From Hortaea werneckii (lineage: Eukaryota > Ascomycota > Dothideomycetes > Mycosphaerellales > Teratosphaeriaceae), in assembly GCA_037044905.1 (NCBI GenBank), contig JBAOKB010000048.1, positions 682,001 through 746,000 of the forward strand: a stretch of 64,000 bases of DNA. Direction: 5' to 3'. This document shows positions 21,093 through 31,885 of this stretch, piece by piece (the first letter of the stretch is position 1; the number at the start of each line of letters is the position of its first letter). A program made the translations under genes and the position numbers. The notes below the pieces were generated by a model. The model made no database searches, was not told the origin of the DNA, and saw nothing but the letters and a program-made list of their open reading frames with translations.

Positions 21093-24000
21093 ATGCCTGT
21101 CGTCCCGCCAGAGAAGCTGGTCAAGCTCCAACAGCAGGGCGAAGGCATTCGAAACGTGAGTCCGTCCTCCGAAACGCCAAGCCCTGATACTGATGAGGTC
21201 GGCAGCTAATCATCATGAATGCTAGATCTGTATATTGGCCCATGTGGTAAGTGGTCCAGAATAACCCCCAAATGCTCTCCCCGCCGCTCACAACCATCCT
21301 TAGGACCACGGGAAAACCTCCCTGACCGACGCCCTGATCGCTACCAATGGCATTATTTCTCCCAAGTTGGCGGGCAAGATCCGCTACCTGGACTCCCGGC
21401 CTGATGAGCAACTGCGCGGTATTACGATGGAGTCTTCCGCCATCTCGTTGTATTTCTCATTACTGAGGCGGAGTGCCCCCGAAGCCCAGCCGCAGCAGAA
21501 AGAGTATCTGATCAACTTAATTGACTCGCCTGGCCATATCGACTTCAGTTCCGAAGTCTCAACAGCTTCAAGACTGTGCGATGGTGCCGTCGTGCTGGTG
21601 GACGCTGTGGAGGGCGTCTGCTCCCAGACTGTGACCGTACTCCGTCAAACATGGACAGAGAAGCTTAGACCGCTACTCGTCATCAACAAAATGGACCGTC
21701 TAATCACGGAGCTGAAGCTTACTCCAAGCGAAGCATACACCCATCTCAGTAAGCTTTAGAACAAGTAAACGCTGTGATGGGCAGCTTTGCGCTCGGCGAG
21801 CGAATGGAAGACGATTTGAGGTGGCGAGAGCGAATCGACGAGAAGGTGAATGCTGCTGCGGCGGCGAAAGGCGAAGACGCAGACAGTATCCCGAAAGGCA
21901 AAAAGAAGCCATCATGCAAGACGAAGAGGGAATCGTCACCAGCAGCACGCCGGCTGAGTACGAGGAGAAGGAAGATGAAGACATCTACTTTGAGCCCGAA
22001 CGAAACAATGTCATTTTCAGTTCTGCCATTGATGGTTGGGCATTCACGCCTCGACAATTCGCTGCGCTGTACGAAAAGAAGCTGGGTATCAAGCGGCAGG
22101 TCCTCGAAAAAGTTCTATGGGGAGACTACTATTTGGATCCGAAGACAAAGCGCGTGCTGGGCTCGAAGCATCTCAAAGGCCGAAACTTGAAGCCGATGTT
22201 TGTGCAGTTGGTGCTGGAGCAGGTGTGGGCTGTCTATGAAGCTACGGTTGGCGGACATAACAACAAAGGCGATCAGGCTTTGTTGGAGAAGATCACGAAG
22301 AGTCTTAACATTAACATACCGGCACATATCATGCGGTCTAGAGATCCAAAAGCCCTCCTTGGTGCCGTTTTTAGTGCATGGCTGCCCATTTCGACAGCGA
22401 TGCTCGTGTCGGTCATTGAAGGCCTTCCAAGTCCCCAGACTGCTCAAGAAGCTCGGATGCCATCAATGCTTGAAGACTCTCCGGGCTCACAACACCTCGA
22501 CAGCAAGATCACAGATGCTGCAACACATTCAAAATCAAACATCGGCGAGCCCTGTGTCGCATACGTCAGCAAGATGGTATCAGTGCCGGAAAGCGACCTA
22601 CCAGCCAACCGACGAAAGGGAGGTATGCTGAGCGCGGAAGAAGCTCAAGAGCTGGGTCGCCGAAAACGAGCGGAAATCGCCCGAGCTCAAGCCCAGGCGA
22701 ACAACGAGTCTGATGTTGCCGGAATAACTGATGCTCTCAGTAGCGCGGCGATTGGCGAGGACGACGATACAGCTGATGCTAACAACCAACCAGAGCAAGA
22801 GGAGGATCCTGAGCATTTGATCGGCTTTGCGCGTGTCTTCTCTGGCACCCTGACAGTAGGCGACGAAGTCTATGTGCTGCCGCCAAAGTACACGCCAGCC
22901 AAACCGCACGCTCAGCCGCAACCGAAAAAGGTCACCATCAAAGCGCTTTACCTGCTCATGGGTCGCAGTTTGGAATCACTTAACTCTGTCCCTGCTGGCA
23001 ACGTTGTGGGTATCGCTGGCCTGGAGGTGCTATCATCAAATCTGGTACCATCTGCTCGCAATTGGAAGGCGCGCCTAACCTTGGGTCTACTACGGCAATC
23101 TCGACCAATGCACCTATCGTGCGTGTAGCTCTCGAACCGGCCTACCCGGGCGATCTCGATAAGATGATTCGAGGTCTGAAGTTGCTCGAACAAGCTGATC
23201 CAGCTGTCGCTTACGAACAGTTACAAAGTGGTGAGCATGTCATCTTGACTGCCGGTGAGCTGCACTTGGAACGCTGTCTGAAAGATCTCAACGAGCGATA
23301 CGCAAAGTGCGAGATCCAAGCCGGTGAGGCGATTGTGCCATATCGAGAGAGCATCGTCAGAGCGGAGGAGATGAACCCTCCAAAAGATGCAGCCCTGGGA
23401 AGAGGCAGGGTCGAGACTGTGACCAGCAGCAAACAAGTCACGGTCCGTCTTGCCGTACGGCCACTGCCAGCGCCTGTCACCGAATTCTTAGTCAAGTACA
23501 CGGGTGCTGTAAAGCGTCTTTACTCCGAGCGGAAAGCCCAGGAAGAAGAACGCGCGCCCAGCGAGCATGACATTGGCGACCAGGCAGAAAATACTGGCGA
23601 ACAAGAAATTGAGGCCGAGGAGGCTGCCGCTGAAGCTGGGCAGAACCTTTCTATGGCTGAGTTCAAACAGCAGCTTGCCGCCGCATTTGGGGAGGAAAAG
23701 TTGGAAAGGGAAGTGTGGAAGGATGCTGTGGAGCGCATAGCCGCCTTCGGGCCTCGGCGCGTTGGGCCAAACGTGCTAATCGACATGACATCTGATCGCA
23801 TCTGCGGCAAGTTCCTGCGAGAGGATCACGAGGCGGCTGCTGATAAAGTGGCCAATGAGATGAATCCGAAACACACTTCGACCTTTGCTGACAAGGTAGC
23901 TTACGCCTTCCAATTGGCCACCTATCAAGGACCTCTGTGCAATGAAGCCTTGCAAGGCGTTGCAGTCTTCCTGGAAGAGGTCACCGTGCACGCTTCAGAG

Positions 24001-24515
24001 GAGGAGGCATCGCAGAGTATGGGTCGCTTGACGGGTGAGGTCATCCGTACGGTCCGTGAGTCCATCCGCACTGGTTTCTTAGACTGGTCGCCTCGCATCT
24101 TGCTAGCCATGTACAGCTGCGAGATCCAGGCCTCCGCTGAAGTACTGGGGAGGGTGTATTCTGTCATCACCCGTCGACGAGGCCGGATCGTTTCGGAAAG
24201 CTTGCTAGAGCCAAGTACAAACTTTACCATCCTCGCTTTACTGCCCGTTGCGGAGTCCTTCGGTTTCTCAGATGAGATTCGCCAGCGGACCTCTGGGTTT
24301 GCAGCGCCGCAATTGGTGTTCGAGGGATTTGAAATGCTAGACGAGGATCCTTTCTGGGTGCCTTCACTGAAGAAGAACTCGAGGACTTGGGTGAGAAAGC
24401 GGATAAAGAGAATGTTGCGAAGCGCTACGTGGATGCTGTGAGAGAGAGGAAGGGGTTGTTGGTCAAGAAGAAGGTGGTAGAGAGTGCGGAGAAGCAGAAA
24501 ACGCTGAAGCGTTGA
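21093..24515 (+). CDS. EFL1: Ribosome assembly GTPase EFL1/RIA1 (four frameshifts)
   Basis: EF-2-like cytoplasmic GTPase that, with Sdo1/SBDS, releases Tif6 (eIF6) from pre-60S subunits. Three exons: 21093-21155, 21226-21246 (only 21 bp) and 21304-24515. Introns are 70 and 57 bp. The tiny exon 2 encodes ICILAHV, the start of the G1 P-loop [13 protein letters not shown], which spans the second splice. Other G motifs: RGITMESSA (G2), [12 protein letters not shown] (G3) and NKMDRL (G4). The EFL1-specific insertion follows, with [10 protein letters not shown] and [13 protein letters not shown]. Domains II-V follow, including [12 protein letters not shown]. Four single-base deletions are placed at about 21755, 21900-21904 (AAAAA), 23023-23027 and 24363. 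Adding four bases gives 1099 codons plus stop, the normal family length. The last shift restores the C-terminal [20 protein letters not shown]. It is essential in yeast. Confidence 0.95.
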
Positions 24516-24591
24516 GAGGTGAGGCACAGCATACTTCGAGGAGCTAGCTGGTCTTGGATATATTCGAAAGATTTTACAGTGATTTACTCTA

Positions 24592-26668
24592 TCAATCATG
24601 TGATTTTGCCCAGTCCCTGTACCAATCTAAACAGGCTGCGTTGGCAACACTCGCACTCGTCTTGACGTTCATGCCGCACAGAATCTGCTTCACTGCCCCT
24701 TCGACCTTCTTCCCATTCGTAGTCACAGGTATCTCGGGACACTGGTCAATAATGCCTGGTACATGCCTTGCAGACAGCTCCTTCCTGACGACGCTCTTGA
24801 TGCCATCCAGAAGTTGAGTGTTAAAGTCCACGCCTTCCCTCATCTTCAGGAACAAGACAACAGTCTCGTCGCTATCTTGCTCCCTCCTCCTGCCAATGCA
24901 CAACGCGTCTTCGACTTGCTCAGGAAAGTGCTTGAGGATGATGTTGTAGATCTCCGCGCTGCCAAACCGAACACCGCTCGGCTTCAAGATACCGTCCGAC
25001 CGACCTAACATGAATAGGCCGCCCGTCTGCGGGTTAAACCGGACGAAGTCGCCATGATGCCAGACTCCTTCGAACTGTTCAAAGTAGCTACTCTTGTACT
25101 TTTCTATCCCTTGACCAGGCTGTCCCGGCGGGTCCCAGAACATCACAGGCTGACACGGGAAAGGTTTGACGCAGACCAGGTCGCCCGGCTCACCGCTCGA
25201 GCTGACATCCTTACCCGTGTAGTCCCAAGCTTGCACGGCCATGCCAAGGCCGAGGACCTGGATCTCGCCTACATAGACAGGGTGGAGAGGGCATGGCGCG
25301 CCGAAGAGCGAGACAATATCGGTCCCGCCCGTGATGGACCCGAGGTTCACCTGACCGAAGGCGCGATAGACGTATTGGAAGGTTGACGGTGCGAGGGGCG
25401 AGCCGGTCGAATAGATTGCTTTGAGTGATTTGAGTGAGATGCCGTGATCGGCCGGTACGAGGTTTTTCTGTTCGAGGACGAGAGGTATTTGGCAGAAGTG
25501 CCGAACTGGTTTATGGAAAGCTCGTCGATGAGCTTCGGCATGGCGAGGTCGTCTTTGATGCTGCTGCCGTCGGAAAGGTATTGAAACGGCGAGCCGTCAT
25601 AAAGAATCAGGGTCGCACCGGACGCAAGGCCCGAAACGAGCCAGTGCCACATCATCCAAGTGCAGGTGGTGAAGTACATGAGTCTGTCGCCTGGCCGTAT
25701 GTCGCTCTGCAGCATGTGCTCCTTCTTGTGTTGGATGAGAGTGCCGATTGCGCCATGGACTATGCACTTGGGTGCACCAGTTGTGCCGCTGCTGTAGAGA
25801 ATGTAAATTGGATGGTCCGCCGGCAGCTGTTCAAAGTGAATTGTGGCCGGAGGGGAGGTGTTCATGCTGGTAAACTTATTGTAGGGAATTACTTCTGTGC
25901 CATTTCCGGAAGAATCGAGGTTAGATTCAAAGCCAGGCGCTGTCTCAAAGATGATAGCCCCTTTCAACGTTGGCAGCGATGCTATAATTTCCTTCACCTT
26001 GGGAAGAACAGGATGAGTTTTGCCATTGTACATCACAGCATTGTCGGTAAAGAAAAGAGCAGGCTCAATCTGCACCATGCGGTCAAGCACCGCCGTAACA
26101 CCAGTGTCTGGGCTCACTGCTGTCCAGATAGCTCCAAGGGAAATGGCGGCGAGGGATGCCACCAGAGCATTGGTATGATTGGCTACATAGCCTGCTACTC
26201 TGTCGCCCGCCTTGATGTCCATGGCTAGCATTCCCGCCTGACAATGGCGTACCTTTTCTCTCAGCTGCTTCCAGCTCACCATCTCCCGGGTAGTCTCTGT
26301 GGCAGCGATGACAGCCGGAGAATTTTCATCGACTTGCTGCATCGGATAAAGCAGTTCTCGGCGAAGTTCAGCCTTGCATCTTCGAACCATGCTGGTCGTG
26401 GAAACATCGTAGCACTGTCCGATACGACGGTCGTATAAGGTTGGGAAGCCCGCACGCCACAAAATTCCCATATTTCACCCCAGAGCTGTTCGACATGACT
26501 TATGCTCCATCGATAGAGCTCATCGTACGTCGTGAAGGCCGTTTGATATTTCCTGTTAATGGTCTGCAAGAAGTGCCACATTTGCGTATCTCTCGGCGCT
26601 GGATGCTTCCAGAGGAGGCCGCCATCTTTAGTGTGGTTGCCATTGGAGCCGTCCAGGATTGCAGCCAT
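24592..26668 (-). CDS. Acetoacetyl-CoA synthetase (two frameshifts)
   Basis: ANL-superfamily (AMP-forming) ligase that activates acetoacetate to acetoacetyl-CoA in the cytosol, feeding sterol and fatty-acid synthesis or leucine/ketone-body use. The N-terminus has the AACS hallmark LWKHPAPRDTQMW and the FTTYDELYRWS region, and then MFPRPAWFEDARLNFAEN. The ATP-binding loop YSSGTTGAPKCIVHG, TGGTDIVSLF and HHGDFVRFNPQTGG follow. The C-terminal part has TTNGKKVEGAVKQIL with the catalytic lysine expected in GKK. Two missing single bases, at about 26351-26355 and 25474-25485, split the gene into three frames. Adding two bases gives 692 aa, typical of the family. An upstream in-frame ATG at 26821 exists; the start at 26668 fits the family better. 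It is convergent with EFL1 (76 bp gap). Confidence 0.92.
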
Positions 26669-27067
26669 CTTCACCCGTCCTCCTTCAGACTCGTGAAACT
26701 CTGGTCGAGGAGTGCAGCAGACCTGAAGATAACCATCATTCTCCGAACCCCCTCGGGTTAAGAGCTCGGGAGAGGAGGGGGTGGGGTCGTGAATCGGCTT
26801 ACGGAAACTCAAGCGGCGCATCGGCCCAAAATCGCGGAACGGACGGTCGCATCGATGAAAGCCGGGCGGTGAGATTTGACCGAGCTGGCCAGAGCTTAAT
26901 CAATGATGAATACCAATAATGAATAATGATTTCCAGTCGTCATGCAACTCGATCGGGAAACCTACATAGTACTTGAACTGCATTAGGACCTACATACCAC
27001 CTACTGTAGACTAGGACAACTCTGACCGGAGCCTACACTATCACCATCCGGATATCAGCGTCGACCA
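26669..27067. promoter_or_regulatory. Divergent promoter region
   Basis: About 400 bp between acetoacetyl-CoA synthetase and the small membrane protein gene. Short CCTACATA-like repeats occur around 26960-27010. Nothing else is seen. Confidence 0.4.
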
Positions 27068-27606
27068 ATGTCTCATCCACAACCTCCACAGCGTCAACCT
27101 TCGCCGACCGAAACGCAGCAATATGCACACACGCTGCACAATGTCGCCCTCACTGCTCTCATCGCTTGTCCTGTTCTCGCCTTGATTCCTCCGCGCAAGT
27201 TCGACGTCTACACGATCGGCCTTGTAGGTACCACTGTATACTCTGGAAACTACCTGTCCGAGAGAAGAGCGGGCGTTCAATATGGCAGCATGTCCGTGGC
27301 TCAAATCACCCCTACGACCACCATGCAGCTGCACCAGTCCCACCAACGGAGCAAGCAAATCTGAGCAGGGAACTGCAGTATGCGCGGCAAGAGATGCAAA
27401 GGTTGAAGCCCGAGATCACCGAAGGCGGCCCAGTGACAAGCGAGCTGCAAGCTGCACAAAACCAGAGGGAGGCCTGGAAGGCGCAAAGAGAGAAAGAGAT
27501 TCAAGACGACATAGACGTAGGGAAGGGGTTTGGTGAGATGATCACAGATCAGATCTGGGAAGTTTGGAACTGGGGCAGGAAGAATGATGACAAGGACGAC
27601 AATTAA
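27068..27606 (+). CDS. Small membrane protein of the fungal 'rhomboid family membrane protein' type (one frameshift)
   Basis: About 179 residues. The first about 30 residues are Pro/Gln-rich. Two hydrophobic segments follow: VALTALIACPVLALI, then, after the PPRKFDVYT turn, IGLVGTTVYSGNYL. The sequence then changes frame near 27260-27270, where adding one base leads into SGRSIWQHV and a hydrophilic helical tail ending WEVWNWGRKNDDKDDN. The FD.YT...GRSIWQ pattern recalls a small Pezizomycotina protein often labelled 'rhomboid family membrane protein'. No rhomboid Ser-His catalytic motif is present, so I would not infer protease activity. The length is divisible by three once one base is added. 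Confidence 0.6.
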
Positions 27607-27851
27607 TCTGTCAGAGGTCGCATTCAGGAATTGCTATGGCATGCTCGCCGTGTGCGCTGCGCAGCAATTACATGTCATTTGTAGCTGGTATCAGGTATCG
27701 CCCCGTTCCGCCGATTTTTGGGAGCCGGCATCATGGATCCAGCAATTCATCTAGCGTCATGTCGTCCGGGTGCTTTTCACTAGCGGGAATCAACGAATCC
27801 TCCCTGGACACGGTTAGCCGGCTTCTAGGCAGAGCGAACGCCCACTTCAAC

Positions 27852-29012
27852 TTACTCTTTGATCGCTGCTTCCCCCGTCATGGCGGCACCTCGAACTGGC
27901 TCAACCTGTCCTCTGCGATTGATGTCCGTGGACACACTATCATTCATCGAAAACTCGGCCTCACGACAAGCACCCTCCACTGATTCCACAACACCCTCTC
28001 TTCTCAATCCGAACTGCTTTCCGATAGCCTCGCCAACGGCATCCGCGATGATTTGCTTGATCTGCTCCGCCGTTAAAGGCACAGTCACTCCTGCGACGGC
28101 ATTGGAGACGGGGCCTGGCGATTCTGTCAATCGGAGGATCAATCGCCATGCCTTGAAGTTGTTGATAGTGATTTGACATTGCAATTTGGCTCGTTGGTCC
28201 TGGAAACGACCCAGGAATTGGCGTGCAGACGCGCGACGAGATGTATCGTTGTCATCCGCTGCTGGAGGCAGACTCTCGAAAACCGGCCCGCTCTGCATCT
28301 GCTGCGGCACCATGTACTGGCCTTCCTGCTGCTGAGGTGGCAACATGTTTGCTGGCGCGCTCGTCGGCGCTGCCATAGGTGGTCTAGCCGGCTGCGTTTG
28401 AGTCCGACGGAGATGGTACCTCTGTTGGACCGGCTGTTGATCTGATCGGTTGTTTCTGGCATCTGCTACGGCGCGAAGCTGATCTCTCTTATGCTTTGGC
28501 AGGCTTTTGAGCACTTTCCTTTGGATACGGTTGCGAGGATATTTGGCAGGGTCACCGAGGTAGTGTCCATTTCTGTGAAATGTCATCTGAACCGGAGCCT
28601 GCTGCCCATAATAGCGATCCATGGTGAAATCGGCTGGCGGCTCGGAAATTGATCGCTGGCGACTTTGGTAAGGGGGAATGCCCGGGTTGAATGCGAACGC
28701 TGTTGAGGTGTCGAAGCATGGTATGCCGTCGCTGTTGTCTGTGTACGGGCTGGCGCCAGGGTCGAGAGGACCTGGCGTGAATGTCGCATCCAACCAGCTT
28801 TGGTTGAATGCCGATATCTTGTTTTTGTTTAGCGAAGAGGCTTTTCCCTCTGCCTCGTAAGTAGTATTTGCAGCATGTTCCCTTCCGAAAGCATTCGTGA
28901 ATTCAGACAGTGTGTTCAAATCCAGCGTTTCGGGATTTCCATCACGCGACACATCATCCGCTCCAAAAATTGGTGAAGGGGAATTCGGGGCACTGGCTAT
29001 ATTGCAAGCCAT
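27852..29012 (-). CDS. Hypothetical Gln/Pro-rich protein, 386 aa
   Basis: Intact frame from an ATG, family not recognised. The N-terminal 200 residues are low-complexity (Ser/Asn/Pro, then Gln-rich). They contain a basic block PAKYPRNRIQRKVLKSLPKHKRDQ that could be a nuclear-localisation or nucleic-acid-binding stretch. A more ordered region starts near residue 265 (ARQFLGRFQDQRAKLQCQITINNFKAW without a break). It continues with a helical segment LTAEQIKQIIADAVGEAIGKQFG and an acidic tail. A transcription-related or cell-wall regulatory role is possible but not shown. No intron, membrane segment or signal peptide is visible. Confidence 0.58.
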   Translation of the reverse strand: MACNIASAPNSPSPIFGADDVSRDGNPETLDLNTLSEFTNAFGREHAANTTYEAEGKASSLNKNKISAFNQSWLDATFTPGPLDPGASPYTDNSDGIPCFDTSTAFAFNPGIPPYQSRQRSISEPPADFTMDRYYGQQAPVQMTFHRNGHYLGDPAKYPRNRIQRKVLKSLPKHKRDQLRAVADARNNRSDQQPVQQRYHLRRTQTQPARPPMAAPTSAPANMLPPQQQEGQYMVPQQMQSGPVFESLPPAADDNDTSRRASARQFLGRFQDQRAKLQCQITINNFKAWRLILRLTESPGPVSNAVAGVTVPLTAEQIKQIIADAVGEAIGKQFGLRREGVVESVEGACREAEFSMNDSVSTDINRRGQVEPVRGAAMTGEAAIKE

Positions 29013-29946
29013 CTCAAGGGCGTCGAGTAGAGCAAGACTGCGGAGTGGGGCTTGGTTGCAGAGTCAAAAAGAGCACAGGAGTACTAACACTCAATCCACG
29101 TGCAAGCAGTGTAACCAGTTCGCAGCTGTCAAGGAGATGCCGGACTATCTATGTACCTACATGCGTGAACTACCGCTCGCAGCGCCGTTCGCTGTTCGGG
29201 CGCCTTGACCGCAACTTCTTTGTACCAGCATCCACCACTGTGTCGGATTGAGACATGCGTGGTCGAGAGGTTCAGTCTCTGCAGTTTAGACGCAATCTGC
29301 TTCCTGTGTGGCTGGGCTCGCCAGCGGGAAGGTGCATTAGCAAGAAAGAGTGTTCCAACTTATTTTCCGCACAGCACTGAGCAGCCGAAAAATGCAGGTC
29401 TCATGAGAGGGCGTCTAATTTTGAGCATTGGCTTTTTGCAGTTGAATATACGGAGAGCCAACTCATCAGCCTAGAAGCCGACGATATCATTGAGATTGCT
29501 TTCACAGCATGCAAAACGAAGTCTGTGCGCTATCATTTTCCCCTTGGGACCTAGGGTATCGAAGCATTGGTGCCTGCGCCATGAGGTTCCGTCCTTACAT
29601 GCGCTTGCAGAGCCGTACCAGTTCGCAGATGAGACATGCGTCGCAGCTGTTCGCAGCTCGCATGAAGTGATCTGGGAGCCTAGCTTGTGGGAAAGTGAGG
29701 CATGCATGTTTCCGTGGGGGCACCCGTCGATGCTCCGCCTCCAGGAGATGTAGGCTGCTAAAAGCGCGAGGGCGAAAGGAAAAGGCGACAGTTGGCACGC
29801 TCAACTGTGACCGACGTGGTGATTGACAGAGATATGTGTCAGTGAGAAATGCTCCTGGCCCTACCGACTGCCCACAAGGAGAATGACAGTCCACTCACAG
29901 GTAGTCAAAGGGTATCTCACGCAATGCCTGTCACTAAAACAAACGT
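29013..29946. other. Intergenic region
   Basis: About 930 bp between the start of the Gln/Pro-rich gene and the stop of MDM10 (both minus strand). No gene or RNA is recognised. Confidence 0.5.
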
Positions 29947-31125
29947 CTATGTAGAGTAGCTCACCTCCAGCCCAACACTGCCAAGCATCCTTTCGCGCCT
30001 CGCCAGCTCAAACGCTGCACCCAAGCTCACCAGTAGCTCCTTCGCTCTGCACTCCCAAACCATTCCAACCCTACCGTGATTGTCCATTTTGGCCTTCAAC
30101 ACCCCATTTGTGTCCTCGTCTATCTTCTTCCACTCCGGCCTGATCATCTTATGAGCCCAGGCCGTATCAAGCGCCTGGCGTTTGCGTTGCCAGAGCTCCA
30201 TACCCACCACTACATCCGACTCGTACGAATAAACGTTGAAATCGAAGCGAGAGCAGAGTGATAGATCTTTCCCAGCCTTGACGGAATATGTGGAACTCAA
30301 ATTGCCCATGAGAGGGTTGAGCGTGAGGGTCATGGTGTATGGGAAGCCAGTATGTACAGGTAAGGTGGCAAACCGCAGACCGCAACTCACACCACCGCTT
30401 TTGTTAAGAGGACTGAAATACGCTTCCGCTCCGGCGCTTAATCTGCCGTTTTGATGGTCCCAGGGATGTGCCGGAGGGCGGGATGAGGGAGCCTGATTAG
30501 GATACCGTGGGTCATAGCCAAAGTTATACAGCCCTCTAATGCCGAGAAGAGCCGAAGTCTGTCGAATATAGATATTCGGTGCTGTACTTGGCGTGGTCGT
30601 TACGAAGCAGAGCGAGCATGCTGCCGCCATTAGGGAGATCCGCGTCCGAGACGAGATTTAGGCGCAAGAGGCTGGTGGGCGAGATACGCCGGAGGTACAT
30701 GGCCTCCAAAGTGCTAGTGGGCAGGTACATTCTCCCATAAAGCAAAGCATCCTTCCTGTCAATACGTTTCCCATCCTGCCAGAGTTCGTTCCAATGGGGC
30801 TCATCCGGCTTCTGCAGCTCATGTAGGTGCCGATACCCTCTTACCAGGTGGCTGAGGCGAACCTCGCCACTCTGGCTGGGTATGTCTAAGCCTAAGCTTG
30901 AGTAAGAAAGGACAGACTGCCATCCACGAGGCCAGTACTTGACAAAGTGTAGCTGCTGGCGAAGTTTGGAGAGGACAATGAAGAGACATGTAGCCGTACG
31001 CCCTGCGGGATGTGAAAGTCAAGCAGATTGTGGGCGGTGGTGTTTAGGGAGGCATAGCTGTTGTCGACATTCCACCGCGACTGGACGTGGAAAGCCGCTT
31101 GAACGTAGTCCATGAACTCGAGCAT
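29947..31125 (-). CDS. MDM10: Mitochondrial distribution and morphology protein 10 (two frameshifts)
   Basis: Beta-barrel protein of the mitochondrial outer membrane: part of the ER-mitochondria encounter structure (ERMES, with Mmm1, Mdm12 and Mdm34) and an accessory subunit of the SAM complex. The N-terminus [12 protein letters not shown] and the [20 protein letters not shown] stretch are diagnostic. Later come [33 protein letters not shown] and the C-terminal GLEVSYST beta-signal strand. Two opposite indels occur. A missing base at about 30904-30905 switches FLTQ to the frame of [27 protein letters not shown]. An extra base at about 30555-30556 follows YLYSTD, before [12 protein letters not shown]. 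They cancel, giving 392 aa. No intron is needed. Confidence 0.93.
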
Positions 31126-31772
31126 TTCGTCGAACTGGTCATGGTATTGAATGCATTTGCGTGAACACGGGAGGCACGCTGCCTTTCTCTATATGCGGTG
31201 ATCTCGTAGCCAGGACAGCTGGGATGCTGGTGGTGGTGCAGCCACGTCCGGGTCTGGTCGCAATCTGGCCTAGCGTTGAAACCTGAGGCTGCTCTCTACA
31301 ACTTCACTTCCATTCTTCCCGTCATGTCCAGTGATTCCCAAAAGTAGAGCCCACTTCGATCATCGTCCGATTGCTTTTCCGGACAGCAATGGATGTGGAT
31401 CAATACTCTATCCATTGGCTTACTCATGCTTGTCGGCGAATGTGCAGTGTTGTCCCCATCATGAGATACGGTATATTCTGGACGCAATGGCCATCCTACC
31501 AACCGCCGGCTTCCGACCGTTGCTCAAAAAGAAAATTCTGGCCCATCTGCTCGATCTGTGAGGTCATCCGCTCATCGTTCGGTTCTGTGCCTGGTCTCGG
31601 TATTACGGAAGCCTCCTATGTACTGCAGATCCGCATGTGGGTTTCCATCTACAATTGCCTGCACTGGAAGACCACTCTCGCCACTGCCTCAGGGCCGACG
31701 TCCGTGGTTTGCCTTCGGCTCTCAAATGTTTCCTTCATAAACAAAACTGACCCTTACATTTTCCCATCTCAC
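31126..31772. other. Intergenic region upstream of MDM10 and of tRNA-Ser
   Basis: About 650 bp; it holds the MDM10 promoter and the 5' flank of the tRNA gene. No protein gene is supported. Confidence 0.45.
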
Positions 31773-31885
31773 GGCGGAGTAGCAAAGTGGTTACTGCGAT
31801 TGACTCGAAGTGGTTTAGTGTATAGAAATTAAACCACAGCAATCAATTGCCTTCGGGCGCGCAGGTTCGAATCCTGCCTCCGTCG
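31773..31885 (+). tRNA. tRNA-Ser (anticodon CGA), with a 32-nt intron
   Basis: A full class II cloverleaf can be drawn. The acceptor stem GGCGGAG (31773-31779) pairs with CTCCGTC (31878-31884), with one G-U, and the discriminator is G at 31885. The D-stem is GCA/TGC (31782-31784 with 31795-31797). The anticodon stem is ATTGA/TCAAT (31799-31803 with 31843-31847), with loop CTCGAA and anticodon CGA at 31806-31808. The intron is 31810-31841, at the canonical site one base 3' of the anticodon. The long variable arm GCC-TTCG-GGC is typical of tRNA-Ser. The T-arm is GCAGG-TTCGAAT-CCTGC (31861-31877). Four T (31886-31889) directly follow and can act as the Pol III terminator. CCA is not encoded, as expected in a eukaryote. 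It reads UCG serine codons. Confidence 0.93.

Noticed and set aside
21755..24364. Programmed ribosomal frameshifting in EFL1
   Set aside because: Four sites of one sign, no shared slippery sequence, and the same kind of break in unrelated genes; a sequencing artefact explains it better.
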